The notes under the pieces: model-generated
Told to the model about the DNA's origin: nothing
The model's input: the letters and a program-made list of their open reading frames with translations, nothing else
The model's database searches: none
NCBI RefSeq assembly: GCF_038069945.1
Contig: NZ_JBBPEV010000001.1
Coordinates: forward strand, 496,001-560,000
Direction: 5' to 3'
Source of the DNA: Aquabacterium sp. A3
GTDB lineage: Bacteria; Pseudomonadota; Gammaproteobacteria; Burkholderiales; Burkholderiaceae_C
DNA: 64,000 nucleotides
Shown: piece by piece, positions 10,589-21,188 of the stretch
How the letters are laid out: each line of letters starts with the position of its first letter
Numbering within the stretch: the first letter of the stretch is position 1
Position numbers and translations under genes: made by a program

Positions 10589-10652
10589 GATGGCTCACTT
10601 TCTCTGATGCCTACTTGGGGCCTTGTCCACGAATCACAAGGGTGGCCAGGCA

Positions 10653-10676
10653 TCTGGCGCAACGATGCGCGCCAGA
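10653..10676. terminator. Hairpin between clpX and lon
   Basis: 8-bp stem TCTGGCGC/GCGCCAGA with an 8-nt loop just beyond the clpX stop. No T-tract follows, so a terminator function is uncertain. Confidence 0.35.
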
Positions 10677-10701
10677 CTCACCCTAGCGCCACTGACATGC
10701 G

Positions 10702-11979
<1,278 letters not shown>

Positions 11980-12113
11980 GGTGCGGCCTGTCAAGGAAGC
12001 GGCGGGTGAAAAAGATGATAAGTCAATTGAGCGAGGGCTGGTCTGGGTGAACTGGACCCGGGTGCTGGGGCATTTCCCCAGTCATCCGGTCAAACCCTCG
12101 CCTGCCATCCGCT

Positions 12114-12722
12114 TCATTGGCGCTTTTCGAGCACCTTGTCGATCAGACCGTAGTCTGCAGCCTCGGCCGCAGACATGTAGTAATCGCGCTCGGTGTCGGC
12201 CTGGATCTTCTCGAGCGTTTGCCCCGAGCGATCGGCCAGAATCTTGTTCAATTGCTCGCGGGTTTTGAGGATTTCGCGGGCGTGGATTTCGATGTCGGTG
12301 GCCTGGCCTTGTGTACCACCCAGGGGCTGGTGGATCATGATCTTGCTGTTGGGCAAGGCAAACCGCTTGCCTTTGGCGCCCGCGGCCAGCAAAAACGCGC
12401 CCATGGACGCGGCCATGCCCATGCACAGGGTAGACACGTCAGGCTTGATGAACTGCATGGTGTCGAAAATCGACATGCCTGCGCTCACCGATCCACCGGG
12501 CGAGTTGATGTAGAAGGAAATGTCCTTGTCAGGATTTTCGCTTTCCAGGAACAACAGCTGCGCCACCACGAGGTTGGCCGACTGATCATTGACCGGACCC
12601 ACCAGAAACACCACGCGCTCGCGCAGCAGGCGGCTGTAGATGTCGTAGGCGCGCTCGCCACGGCCGGATTGCTCGATCACCATGGGCACCATGCCCAGGT
12701 TCTGAATGTCCAGTGCGCTCAT
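12114..12722 (-). CDS. clpP: ATP-dependent Clp protease proteolytic subunit ClpP
   Basis: 202 aa serine peptidase. The catalytic triad is Ser106 ([10 protein letters not shown]), His131 (MIHQPLGG) and Asp180 (TERDYYM). ATG 12722 has GAGGAAG immediately upstream and gives the normal N-terminus ([15 protein letters not shown]); longer in-frame starts have no ribosome binding site. It forms the two-ring chamber that partners with ClpX encoded next. It is separated from tig by a strong terminator, so it probably has its own promoter in the 233-bp gap. Confidence 0.98.
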   Translation of the reverse strand: MSALDIQNLGMVPMVIEQSGRGERAYDIYSRLLRERVVFLVGPVNDQSANLVVAQLLFLESENPDKDISFYINSPGGSVSAGMSIFDTMQFIKPDVSTLCMGMAASMGAFLLAAGAKGKRFALPNSKIMIHQPLGGTQGQATDIEIHAREILKTREQLNKILADRSGQTLEKIQADTERDYYMSAAEAADYGLIDKVLEKRQ

Positions 12723-12880
12723 GTGCTTCCTCGGAAAGGTTGACCCGCACCACTGCAGCGGGCATAAGACAGTTCGATTCATTATGACGTGCACAACGCA
12801 CGCTCCGATGCGAGGAAAAGACGCCTGCCCTCGCCTGTCGTCAAAGCGTTGCGCCACGGCAGCGAAACGTTGTCACAAAA

Positions 12881-12940
12881 CAAAAAGCACCTGCCTCCAC
12901 TCGGGATTGCAGGTGCCATCAGACACCCCAAGGGGTGTCT
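12881..12940 (-). terminator. Tandem hairpins ending tig transcription
   Basis: Two stems lie in the tig-clpP gap. The tig-proximal one (12921-12940) is a near-perfect palindrome, GACACCCC-AA-GGGGTGTC. The distal one (12887-12916) pairs GCACCTGC with GCAGGTGC and is followed on the minus strand by TTTTTGTTTTG, a good Rho-independent terminator. Confidence 0.82.
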
Positions 12941-12955
12941 TCGCCACGGGCGTGA

Positions 12956-14272
12956 TCAGCCTTGCTGGCCCATCAGCTCTTCAAAGCTCAGCGACTTGTC
13001 GGTCACCTTGGCCTTGGACAGAACAAAATCAGCCACATTGGCCTCGATCACCACGGCCTCGACCTCGGCCATGCGCTGACGGTCGCTCATGTACCAGGCC
13101 ACCACTTGCGCGGGCTGCTCGTAGCTCTGCGCCAGCTCCTGGATGTGGGCTTGCAGCTGCTCGGGCTTGGCTTGCAGGTTGTTGGCCTTGACCAGCTCGG
13201 CCACGGTCAGACCCAGGCGCACGCGGCGCTCGGCCTGAGGGTGGAACATTTCAGCAGGAATCGGCGCCTTGTCGGCGTCGGCCATGCCACGGGCCTTCAG
13301 ATCGGCGCGGGCCTGTTCCACCAGGCGATCGGCTTCAGCCGCCACCAGCGACTGCGGCAGATCGAAAGACACCACCTTCAGCAGGCCTTCCATCACGGCA
13401 GCCTTGTTGCGGGCGGCCACGCGGAACTTGACCTCGCGCTCCAGGTTTTTCTTGATGTCGGCGCGCAGGCTGTCCAGCGAGCCATCGGCCAGGCCCAGGC
13501 CCTTGATGAAGTCTTCAGTGACTTCAGGCAGTTGCTGAGCTTCAACCTTCTTGACGGTGACGAGGAAATCGGCTTCCTTGCCGGCCACATCCTTGCCGTG
13601 GTAGTCGTCCGGGAACTTCAGCGGGAAGGTCTTGGACTCGCCGGTCTTCATGCCGCGCACGGCCTTCTCGAAGGCTTCGAGCATCTGGCCTTCGCCCACC
13701 AGGAACTGGAAGCCTTCAGCCTTGCCGCCTTCGAAGGCGACGCCGTCGATCTTGCCTTCGAAGTCGATGGTGACGCGGTCACCATCCTGAGCGCCTTCAT
13801 CAGCTGCGCGCTGATTGAAGGTGCGGCGCTGCTTGCGCAGGATTTCGACCGTGCGGTCAATGGCCGCGTCGTCGATGTCTGCCGCCACACGTTCGATGTC
13901 CAGGCTGGCCAGATCGCCAACGGTCACTTCGGGGTACACCTCGAATGTGGCGTCGAACTGCAGCACGCCTTCCACCGGGCCGCCTTCTTTTTCAGCGATG
14001 CGGGGTTGACCGGCCACGCGCAGTTGCGCTTCTTGAGCGGCCTGGGCAAAGGCTTCGCCCAGCTTGTCGTTGACGACTTCGTACTGCACGGACATGCCGT
14101 AGCGCTGTGCCACGATGTTCATCGGCACCTTGCCCTGACGGAAACCGTCGGCTTTGGTGGTGCGGGCCAACTTTTTCAGTCGGGCATCGACTTCGTTCTT
14201 GAGGACGTCGACTGCCAGCGACAGCGTGATGCGGCGCTCCAGCTTGTCGAGGGTCTCCACGGTGATCGCCAT
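12956..14272 (-). CDS. tig: Trigger factor, ribosome-associated chaperone and prolyl isomerase
   Basis: 438 aa, the usual length. The N-terminal ribosome-binding domain carries GFRQGKVP (usually GFRPGKVP), the L23 docking signature. A central FKBP-type isomerase domain follows (EGAQDGDRVTIDFEGKIDG), then a helical C-terminal substrate cradle. It binds nascent chains at the ribosome exit. It is first in the tig-clpP-clpX-lon series and follows a tRNA-Leu gene. Confidence 0.97.
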   Translation of the reverse strand: MAITVETLDKLERRITLSLAVDVLKNEVDARLKKLARTTKADGFRQGKVPMNIVAQRYGMSVQYEVVNDKLGEAFAQAAQEAQLRVAGQPRIAEKEGGPVEGVLQFDATFEVYPEVTVGDLASLDIERVAADIDDAAIDRTVEILRKQRRTFNQRAADEGAQDGDRVTIDFEGKIDGVAFEGGKAEGFQFLVGEGQMLEAFEKAVRGMKTGESKTFPLKFPDDYHGKDVAGKEADFLVTVKKVEAQQLPEVTEDFIKGLGLADGSLDSLRADIKKNLEREVKFRVAARNKAAVMEGLLKVVSFDLPQSLVAAEADRLVEQARADLKARGMADADKAPIPAEMFHPQAERRVRLGLTVAELVKANNLQAKPEQLQAHIQELAQSYEQPAQVVAWYMSDRQRMAEVEAVVIEANVADFVLSKAKVTDKSLSFEELMGQQG

Positions 14273-14310
14273 GATGTGAACTCTCAGATTGGATTGAACA
14301 GAAAACAGTC

Positions 14311-14397
14311 TGGTGCGCGGGGGGGGACTCGAACCCCCACACCATCGCTGGCGTCAGGACCTAAACCTGGTGCGTCTACCAATTTCGCCACCCGCGC
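14311..14397 (-). tRNA. tRNA-Leu (TAG)
   Basis: 87 nt with encoded CCA. Acceptor GCGCGGG/CCCGCGC, anticodon loop TTTAGGT giving TAG, a class II variable arm and T-arm GGGTTCGAGTCCC. It is placed immediately upstream of tig on the same strand. Confidence 0.96.
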
Positions 14398-14485
14398 ACT
14401 GACCAGGAGTGCCCGGGCCAGGCCCGGACAGGCAATTCGTACAGAACCCATGATTGTAAGGGCAAGAACTGCCCCCATCAGCGAC

Positions 14486-17400
14486 TCAGTCCGGACGCTT
14501 CACCCTGAACCACGCCGCGTACATGGCCGGCAGGGCCAGCAGCGTGAGGGCGGTGGCGGCCATCAGCCCCCCCATGATGGCCACGGCCATGGGGCCCCAG
14601 AACACGCTTCGGCTCAGCGGAATCATGGCCAGCACAGCGGCCGCCGCCGTCAGCACGATGGGGCGGAACCGGCGGACGGCAGCGTCCACCACAGCCTGCC
14701 AGTCCGGGACTCCGCGCGCACGGTCGCTCTCGATCTGGTCGATCAGGATGACGGAGTTGCGGATGATCATGCCCGTCAAGGCGATCACGCCCAGCATGGC
14801 CACGAAGCCGAACGGCCGGTTGAGCAGCAGCAAGGCGGCAGCGACCCCGACGATGCCCATGGGCCCCGTGAGAAACACCAGCATGGCCCGAGAGAAGCTT
14901 TGCAGCTGCAGCATCAGCAGGGTGAAGATGATGAACAGCATCACCGGCACATTGGCAAAGATGGACCCTTGGCCCTTGGAGCTTTCTTCGGCCGTGCCGC
15001 CCAGCTCGACACGGTACCCCGGCGGCATCTCGGCTTGCAGGGCTTGCAGGCGGGGCCACAGGGCCAGGCTGACGGTGGGGCCCTGAACGCCATCGCGCAC
15101 ATCGGCCTGCACCGTGATGGCGAACTCACGCCCCTCGCGCCACAGCACGCCGGGCTCCCACACCAGTTGGGGCTTGGCCACCTGGCTGACCGGGATCATG
15201 CGGCCGCTGGCCGTGGGCACATAAGCGCTGGCCAGGTCTTCAAGGGTTTCTCGCTCGGACAATGGGGCCGTCAACACGATGTCAATGAGGCGATCGTCTT
15301 CCCGGTACTGCGCCACCACATTGCCGGTGTTGCGAACCCGGCTGGATTGCGCGATGGACTGCGTGCTGACGCCCAGCGCGCGCGCCTTGTCCTGGTCCAC
15401 CACCAGACGAACGGCCCTGATGGACTGGTTCCAGTTGTCGTTCACGCCATACAGGTCCGGATGCTCGCGCAGCAGGTTCTTCGCCTGTTCGGCATAAGCC
15501 CGCAGGACCTGGATGTCAGGCCCCACGATCCTGAACTGCACGGGATAGGGCACAGGAGGACCGTTGGGCAGCAGACGCACCCGCCCACGGGCTTCGGGGA
15601 ACTCGGCAGCCAGGACTTCGGGCAAGCGGCGCCGCAGGGCCTCGCGTTGGGTGAGGTCGTCGGGCAGCACCACCACCTGAGCGATGTTGCTTTGCGGGAA
15701 GATCTGGTCCATGGGCAGGTAGAACCGAGGCAGGCCTGAGCCAATCCAGCTGCTGACCGTCTTCACCCCCGCCTCTTTCATCATGCGGGCCTCGAACCGC
15801 TTGGCAACCTCTTCCGTGGCATGGATGCTGGAGCCCTCCGGCATCCACAGGTCAACGATCAACTCCGGACGGCTGGAGTCGGGAAAGAACTGCTGCTGCA
15901 CCTTGCCCATGCCCATGACACCCAGCACCAGGGCCAGCATGGTGATGCCAATCGTGATCCACCGGTGGGTGACGCACCACGTCACCAGGGCGCGAAACCG
16001 GTTGTAGAACGGCGTGTCGTACAGGTCGTGGTGGCCGGCGCCGTCAGCCACCTTGGGACGGACCTTGAGCAAGCGCAGCCCCAGGTACGGCACAAAGTAA
16101 ACCGACACGAACCACGAGATGATCAGCGCCGCGGCGGTCACGGCAAAGATGGCAAAGGTGTATTCACCCACCGCCGAGTTGGCCATGCCGATGGGCAAAA
16201 AGCCCGCCGCGGTGATCAGCGTGCCGGTGAGCATGGGCATGGCCGTGATCTCGTACGCGGCGATCGCTGCGCGAAACTTGTCGTAGCCCTCTTCCAGCTT
16301 GTGAACCATCATCTCCACAGCAATGATGGCGTCATCCACCAGCAAGCCCAACGCGATGATCAAGGCGCCCAACGAGATCTTGTGCAAGCCCACGTGCCAG
16401 AAGTACATCACCAGGAAGGTGACCGACAACACCAGGGGAATGGAAATGGCCACCACCAGGCCCGGCCAGATGTCCAGGCGCAGCGGCTTGGTGTGCAGCC
16501 CCAGGCTGAGAAAGCTGACCACCAGCACGACCACCACGGCCTCGATCAGCACCTTCACGAATTCGCCCACCGAGGCCGACACGGCCGCCGGCTGGTTTTG
16601 AATCTGCGAGAGTTCGATGCCCACGGGCAGTTGGTGACGCAAACGCTCTGTGGTGGCTTGCAGGGCTTTGCCCAGCGCGATGATGTCGCCGCCCTTGGCC
16701 ATCGACACGCCCAGCGCAATGACCTGCTGCCCTTGGTGGCGCACCTTGGGCGCTGGCGGCTCCTGGTAGGCGCGCCGTATCACAGCCACATCGCCGAGCT
16801 TCAGGTTGCGGCCTTCACCCGTGCGCTGGTCCACCGCACGGATGGGCAGTTGCTTGAGGTCATCCACCGACCTGAGGGCGCCATCCACGCGCACCGGCAC
16901 ACTGATCTTGTCGCTGGTGTGCGTGCCACCACTTTCAATGACGTTCTGGGCATTGAGCTGCGCCACGATGCTGGCACCGCTGACGCCCAGTTGAGCCAGC
17001 TTCAGCGCCGGCAGCTCAATGTAGATCTTCTCGGGCTGTACACCGAACATCTCGACCTTGGCCACACCGCGCACCCGCAGCAGCTCGGAGCGCACATCGT
17101 CAGCGAAGCGCCTGAGCTCTTCCTGCGAGAAGCCGTCGGCAGACAGCGCGTAGATCGAGCCGTAGACGTCGCCGAACTCGTCATTGAAGAAGGGGCCTGC
17201 CACGCCTTGGGGCAAGGTGTGGCGCATGTCGCCAATTTTCTTGCGCGCCTGATACCAGAGGTTGGGAATCTCGGCCGGAGGCGATGAGTCCTTGACCAAC
17301 AGCAGGGTGTAGGACTCACCCGGTTTGGTGTAGGACTGGATTTTGTCGGCGTAAGGCACCTGCTGCAGCGTGCGCTCGATCTTGTCAGTGACCTGCTCGG

Positions 17401-17644
17401 CCATTTCCTGGGCTGTGGCCCCTGGCAGAAACGCACTGACCACCATGATGCGGAATGCAAAAGGGGGATCTTCGTCTTGTCCAAGCTGGAAGTAAGCGGC
17501 GGCGCCCAGCAACATCAGCACCACCATGAGGTAGCGCGTGAGGGCTGGATGCTCCAGGGCCCATCGGGACACATTGAAACGGCCGCCGCGGTCGGACGGC
17601 TGCGAGGCGCCAGACGGCGCTCCCTCGTGGTCGGGCATGCTCAT
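14486..17644 (-). CDS. RND efflux transporter permease subunit (AcrB/MexB superfamily)
   Basis: 1052 aa inner-membrane proton/drug antiporter. Twelve transmembrane helices and two large periplasmic loops are evident. The TM4 proton-relay pair of Asp is present in ALIIALGLLVDDAIIAVEMM. The first helix is preceded by a hydrophilic 40-residue N-terminus. The sequence resembles the TriC/VexF branch of hydrophobe/amphiphile efflux pumps more than AcrB itself; the substrate is not predictable. It starts 30 bp after the periplasmic adaptor gene, so the two form an operon. No outer membrane factor is encoded next to it, so it must use a TolC from elsewhere. Confidence 0.92.
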   Translation of the reverse strand: MSMPDHEGAPSGASQPSDRGGRFNVSRWALEHPALTRYLMVVLMLLGAAAYFQLGQDEDPPFAFRIMVVSAFLPGATAQEMAEQVTDKIERTLQQVPYADKIQSYTKPGESYTLLLVKDSSPPAEIPNLWYQARKKIGDMRHTLPQGVAGPFFNDEFGDVYGSIYALSADGFSQEELRRFADDVRSELLRVRGVAKVEMFGVQPEKIYIELPALKLAQLGVSGASIVAQLNAQNVIESGGTHTSDKISVPVRVDGALRSVDDLKQLPIRAVDQRTGEGRNLKLGDVAVIRRAYQEPPAPKVRHQGQQVIALGVSMAKGGDIIALGKALQATTERLRHQLPVGIELSQIQNQPAAVSASVGEFVKVLIEAVVVVLVVSFLSLGLHTKPLRLDIWPGLVVAISIPLVLSVTFLVMYFWHVGLHKISLGALIIALGLLVDDAIIAVEMMVHKLEEGYDKFRAAIAAYEITAMPMLTGTLITAAGFLPIGMANSAVGEYTFAIFAVTAAALIISWFVSVYFVPYLGLRLLKVRPKVADGAGHHDLYDTPFYNRFRALVTWCVTHRWITIGITMLALVLGVMGMGKVQQQFFPDSSRPELIVDLWMPEGSSIHATEEVAKRFEARMMKEAGVKTVSSWIGSGLPRFYLPMDQIFPQSNIAQVVVLPDDLTQREALRRRLPEVLAAEFPEARGRVRLLPNGPPVPYPVQFRIVGPDIQVLRAYAEQAKNLLREHPDLYGVNDNWNQSIRAVRLVVDQDKARALGVSTQSIAQSSRVRNTGNVVAQYREDDRLIDIVLTAPLSERETLEDLASAYVPTASGRMIPVSQVAKPQLVWEPGVLWREGREFAITVQADVRDGVQGPTVSLALWPRLQALQAEMPPGYRVELGGTAEESSKGQGSIFANVPVMLFIIFTLLMLQLQSFSRAMLVFLTGPMGIVGVAAALLLLNRPFGFVAMLGVIALTGMIIRNSVILIDQIESDRARGVPDWQAVVDAAVRRFRPIVLTAAAAVLAMIPLSRSVFWGPMAVAIMGGLMAATALTLLALPAMYAAWFRVKRPD

Positions 17645-17674
17645 GCGGTGCTCGGATTCTGTCGATGACCGGGA

Positions 17675-18808
17675 TCAGGGTTGAGAGGCGGCGGAAGCCG
17701 GTGCCTGTGGCGCCACCGTGGGGTCATAGCGCCTGACCTTCTGCCCTGGCTGCAGCACGTGCGCCCCTGCAGTGACGATTTCCTGACCAGGCTTGAGACC
17801 CTGCGCCACCAGCACGATGTTGCCCAGCACGTCGCCCAGCACCACCGGCACCGGCTGCACCGTCATCGCCGATGGATTGAGCAGCCAGACCACCGAGCGC
17901 CCCCCCTGCTCGGCCACGGCGTGCAAGGGCACGTGCAGGCCGGTGGCCACCCGGGCAGGCGCCTGGATGCGCACGGTGGCCGTTTGCCCCAGGGCAAAAG
18001 GGGCCTTGCCCAGATCAGCCTTGATCTGGAACGTGCGCGCCAGAGGATCGGCCGACGATGCCACCTCCCGAACCACCACGGGCAGCCACTCTGAGGTGCC
18101 CCAACGTCGCACACTCACCACCCCCGACTTGCCCAGCAAAGCGCGCGCGGCGTCCACCAGATCTTCAGGCACGGAGAACACCACGTCACGTGGACCGTCA
18201 TGGGCCAGGGTGATCACCGGCATGCCAGCGCTGACGACCTGACCGGGCTCGACCATCGCGGCCGTCACCACACCGGCGGCGGTGGCCATCAAACGGGCAT
18301 ACCGGGCTTGGTTGGACTGAACGCCGGACTGCGCCCGAGCCTGGTCGAGTTGCGCGCGCGCTGCACGCGCTGCCGTCACGTAGGTGTCCAATTGGGCTTC
18401 GCTGATGAACCCCTGCTGCTGCAGTTCGGTGAAGCGCTTGAGGTTGGCCTCGGCCTGACTGGCCTGGGCCTGGGCCGCCGCCAGGGCCGCCATGGCCGCT
18501 TGAGCACCCAACTTCAGATCGGACGGGTCCAGTTCGGCCAACACCTGCCCCGGTTTGACCACATCGCCCACGTTGACCAGCCGGCGCACCACTTTGCCGG
18601 GCACCTGAAAGCCCATCTGGGACTCCACACGCGCCCTCACCTCGCCTGAGTACTCGCGTTCGCTGGAGCCCCCCACATCGTTGACGATCATCGTGCGAAC
18701 GGCGCGAACCGGCTGCGGTGTCTCTGCAGGCTTGCCACAGGCGGACAACAACACGACGAAGGCCAGGCTCAGGGACAACAAAGCCCTGTGAGAAGGTGAA
18801 ATGATCAT
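17675..18808 (-). CDS. RND efflux periplasmic adaptor lipoprotein
   Basis: 377 aa membrane fusion protein. The lipobox LLSAC places the lipidated cysteine at residue 24, anchoring it in the inner membrane facing the periplasm. The lipoyl halves are FQVPGKVVRRLVNVGDVVKPGQVLAELD and the matching C-terminal half MATAAGVVTAAMVEPGQVVSAG, separated by an Ala/Gln-rich helical hairpin. It connects the RND permease encoded downstream to an outer membrane channel. An 18-bp perfect palindrome 25 bp before the start is the likely operator. Confidence 0.93.
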   Translation of the reverse strand: MIISPSHRALLSLSLAFVVLLSACGKPAETPQPVRAVRTMIVNDVGGSSEREYSGEVRARVESQMGFQVPGKVVRRLVNVGDVVKPGQVLAELDPSDLKLGAQAAMAALAAAQAQASQAEANLKRFTELQQQGFISEAQLDTYVTAARAARAQLDQARAQSGVQSNQARYARLMATAAGVVTAAMVEPGQVVSAGMPVITLAHDGPRDVVFSVPEDLVDAARALLGKSGVVSVRRWGTSEWLPVVVREVASSADPLARTFQIKADLGKAPFALGQTATVRIQAPARVATGLHVPLHAVAEQGGRSVVWLLNPSAMTVQPVPVVLGDVLGNIVLVAQGLKPGQEIVTAGAHVLQPGQKVRRYDPTVAPQAPASAASQP

Positions 18809-18832
18809 GAGATGAACTGGAACAGGTCAATA

Positions 18833-18850
18833 ACTGACCGAGCGGTCAGT
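18833..18850. promoter_or_regulatory. TetR-type operator palindrome upstream of RND operon
   Basis: ACTGACCGAGCGGTCAGT is a perfect 8+2+8 inverted repeat, 25 bp before the adaptor start and 71 bp before the divergent synthase-like gene. The TGACC...GGTCA core is the form commonly bound by TetR-family repressors of efflux pumps. No TetR gene is present within the window, so the regulator would act from elsewhere. Confidence 0.75.
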
Positions 18851-18920
18851 AATGTAGGCAAAGCCATCCAGCGCTGTCAATGCAATGTGTTGCGACAATG
18901 GCGCCCTGAACTCACACACC

Positions 18921-19811
18921 ATGTCCACATCTGCCCCCGACCCCACGCCAGGCGATGATCTGGCCCCGCCTCTGCGCACCGGAACCAGTCTGCACTATGC
19001 CTTGCAACTGGTTCCCCCACGTCGACGACCCCTCATCCATGCGGCCTTGCAGGTGTGGCTCACCATGGCGCGCATTCCGCTGAACATGAGCGACCCGGGC
19101 ATCGCCGAGGCCAAACTGCTTTGGTGGCAACAAGAATGGCAGCGTGCAGCGGAGGGCCAAGCCCCTCAGCACCCGCTGATGCAGGTGCTGGTGCGCGAGC
19201 TTCAGGGCACGTCGCAACCCTGGCCGGATGCCGCCATGTGGAAATCCCAGTTCGCAGGCTGGACACAACTGGCCCACCAGAACCGGTGGCTCGACCAAAG
19301 CACGCTGGATCAGCATGTGGATGCCACCACGGGTCAGGCTGCACGCCTGTGGGCCCGCCTGTGTGGGGCCACCTCAGCCGAAGCGCTGGAGGCGGCTCAT
19401 CAACTGGGTGTCGGGATCCGGCGGGCCCACCTGCTGGCCCGGCTGGGGCAGGACGCCCGCGCAGGCTGGGTGATGATCGGCATCGACCTGCTGCAACGGC
19501 ACGATGTGAAGGCGCACCAACTCAGCCGCCCCGGCACGGTCGCACCCGAAGGCTGGCCGGGGTTGTTGCAAAGCCTGACGACGTCTGCGCAGGATGCGCT
19601 GGCCGCCGGGTGGCGCCAGGCTCAGCAACTGCCTCCCGCGCAGCGCCACCACTTGCTGCCGCTGCTGGCCCTGGCGCGGTGCGCCCACGCGCTGGCCACC
19701 GAGGTCGGGCATGGCGGCGACACCATCTTGCACCAGCGCATGGTGCTCACGCCGCTGCGCAAGGCCTGGCTGACCTGGCAAACCAGGTGGGGACTGGGCG
19801 GACTGGCATGA
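18921..19811 (+). CDS. Squalene/phytoene synthase-like protein lacking catalytic Asp motifs
   Basis: 296 aa, alpha-helical. The overall pattern follows the squalene/phytoene synthase fold: YALQLVPPRRRPLIHAAL, then AKLLWWQQEWQ...HPLMQVL, then the block LGVGIRRAHLLARLGQDARAGW. The first Asp-rich DDxxD-like motif is absent (the region reads WLTMARIPLNMSDPG). The second motif (usually N-x-x-R-D-x-x-x-D) reads H-x-x-A-R-x-x-x-D. It is therefore unlikely to condense prenyl diphosphates. Mitochondrial NDUFAF6, a complex I assembly factor, is a known non-catalytic member of this fold. No Shine-Dalgarno is clear; ATG 18921 is favoured over 18885 by composition. It is divergent from the RND operon. Confidence 0.6.
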   Translation: MSTSAPDPTPGDDLAPPLRTGTSLHYALQLVPPRRRPLIHAALQVWLTMARIPLNMSDPGIAEAKLLWWQQEWQRAAEGQAPQHPLMQVLVRELQGTSQPWPDAAMWKSQFAGWTQLAHQNRWLDQSTLDQHVDATTGQAARLWARLCGATSAEALEAAHQLGVGIRRAHLLARLGQDARAGWVMIGIDLLQRHDVKAHQLSRPGTVAPEGWPGLLQSLTTSAQDALAAGWRQAQQLPPAQRHHLLPLLALARCAHALATEVGHGGDTILHQRMVLTPLRKAWLTWQTRWGLGGLA

Positions 19812-19820
19812 ATGAGCCGC

Positions 19821-21065
19821 TCAGCGCCGGGAGGCGCTGATGCTCCACGGCACGAAGGGCGCGGCCAATGGCTCGCCCACGAACAGGCCCTGCTGGGGCC
19901 ACAACACGCTGCGCCAATAGGCCTCGATGGCGGTGACGCCTTGTGCGTAAAACAGCAACAAAAACTGGGGATGAGGAAACTTCTGCAGGTGCGCGCAAGG
20001 CTCGCTCGTGGTGCCGTACGTGGCCGTGGCGCCCGCCTGGATCCAGGACAACACCGACATCTGGCCGCTCGGACGGTCCAGCAGCCCGCCAAACGAGGTC
20101 AGGTGGTCTGCCAGGGCGCCAGGCAGAAACCGGACCTCGTTCAGATAGGGCACATCGACCGCGCCGGTCAGGTACATGATGACTCGGTCGACACCCCGCA
20201 GCGCGTCGGTCTTGTCCAGCGACACCGACACGCCCAGCGGCGGCACCAGTCCGGCAGGCGGAAACAGCCGCTCACGCACGCTGCGTACTTTGTCGCTGGT
20301 GGTGACGAAATGCACCTGCGCTGGTGCAGCCCCCTTGAGCCCCAAAGTGCCATCCGATTGCACCCCGCGGTCGATCAAGGCCTTGGCCTGGGCCACATCG
20401 GGCGCCGCCAGCAACATGCTCAGGCGCATGCCATGATCGCGCCAGGGGCGCAACGACGCCGAGCCGAAATACGGTGAGTTTCTGGACCTGGCGCAAGTGC
20501 TGGTTTGGCACAAGCTGGGGTCGAAGCCCATGGTCAACGCCCCGGTGATGGAATTGCAATCGACGGCAAAGGGAAGCTTCCAGGCCAGGGCCAGAGCCTG
20601 CACCCGGTCTCCAAAAAACCCATCCACGCGGGACTGGAGTTGCGCAAACTCTGACGCGCTCAGTGTGCCCTTGATCGGCAGGGACACCCTCAGGATGCGC
20701 TCCGGCGGTATCTGTCGCATGCGCGCGTAGTAAGCGCCCACCTGAACCGAATAGGGATCGTCCTCGTTGATGACGAGGCCAAGGTCACGGGCGGACAGGC
20801 GGCCCAGCACCCTGGGGGCGCGCATCCACTGGCGCCTGGGCATGACACTCCAGGGCGGCAAAGCCGCCTCACCGCTGGCCTCATCGCCATCCCCCTCGGG
20901 TGCGCTGCCTGCGTCAGAGGCCTGAGGCGCCGCATCCACGACCTCGCCGGCAGAAGCACACCACCCCACAGAGGCCTGCAGCCCGCCCAGCCACAAAGCC
21001 AGCAGCACGCTGCACAGACGTGCTCGGGCGCACCACCGCGCCGATGTCATTTGTTCAGAGCTCAT
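19821..21065 (-). CDS. TIGR03790 family secreted protein (exosortase-associated)
   Basis: About 414 aa with an N-terminal signal peptide (LCSVLLALWLGGLQASVG). It contains the family hallmarks YYARMRQIPPERILRV near the start and, in the C-terminal part, WIQAGATATYGTTSEPC, KFPHPQFLLLFYAQG and AYWRSVLWPQQGLFVGEPLAAPF. The family has no known biochemical function but, as described in TIGRFAMs, is confined to genomes that encode an exosortase. That fits the PrsT and PEP-CTERM genes at the right end of this window. It converges on the synthase-like gene with only 9 bp between stops. Start codons at 21113, 21065 and 21050 are all possible; none has a good Shine-Dalgarno. Confidence 0.85.
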   Translation of the reverse strand: MSSEQMTSARWCARARLCSVLLALWLGGLQASVGWCASAGEVVDAAPQASDAGSAPEGDGDEASGEAALPPWSVMPRRQWMRAPRVLGRLSARDLGLVINEDDPYSVQVGAYYARMRQIPPERILRVSLPIKGTLSASEFAQLQSRVDGFFGDRVQALALAWKLPFAVDCNSITGALTMGFDPSLCQTSTCARSRNSPYFGSASLRPWRDHGMRLSMLLAAPDVAQAKALIDRGVQSDGTLGLKGAAPAQVHFVTTSDKVRSVRERLFPPAGLVPPLGVSVSLDKTDALRGVDRVIMYLTGAVDVPYLNEVRFLPGALADHLTSFGGLLDRPSGQMSVLSWIQAGATATYGTTSEPCAHLQKFPHPQFLLLFYAQGVTAIEAYWRSVLWPQQGLFVGEPLAAPFVPWSISASRR

Positions 21066-21188
21066 GGGTGTATGAAATGCCAAATAAGCCACCATGCAAA
21101 ACCGGAAGTGCACTCAAGCCCACCGTTTTTTCGCCGATTGATGAGGGATCTCACTTTCTAAAAACCGTTCCCACAGAGGAAAACCCCC

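Noticed and set aside
12065..12081. CTGGGG/CCCCAG hairpin between clpP and clpX as a terminator
   Set aside because: The stem is only 6 bp with no T-tract, so it is weak evidence.
12962..15739. Plus-strand open frame of over 900 codons antisense to tig and the RND gene
   Set aside because: It crosses a tRNA gene and two well-identified minus-strand genes, and its translation is His/Gln/Gly-rich with no domain. It is a by-product of high GC.
18921..19811. Carotenoid or hopanoid biosynthesis gene
   Set aside because: The Asp-rich catalytic motifs are absent and no other carotenoid or hopanoid gene is nearby.
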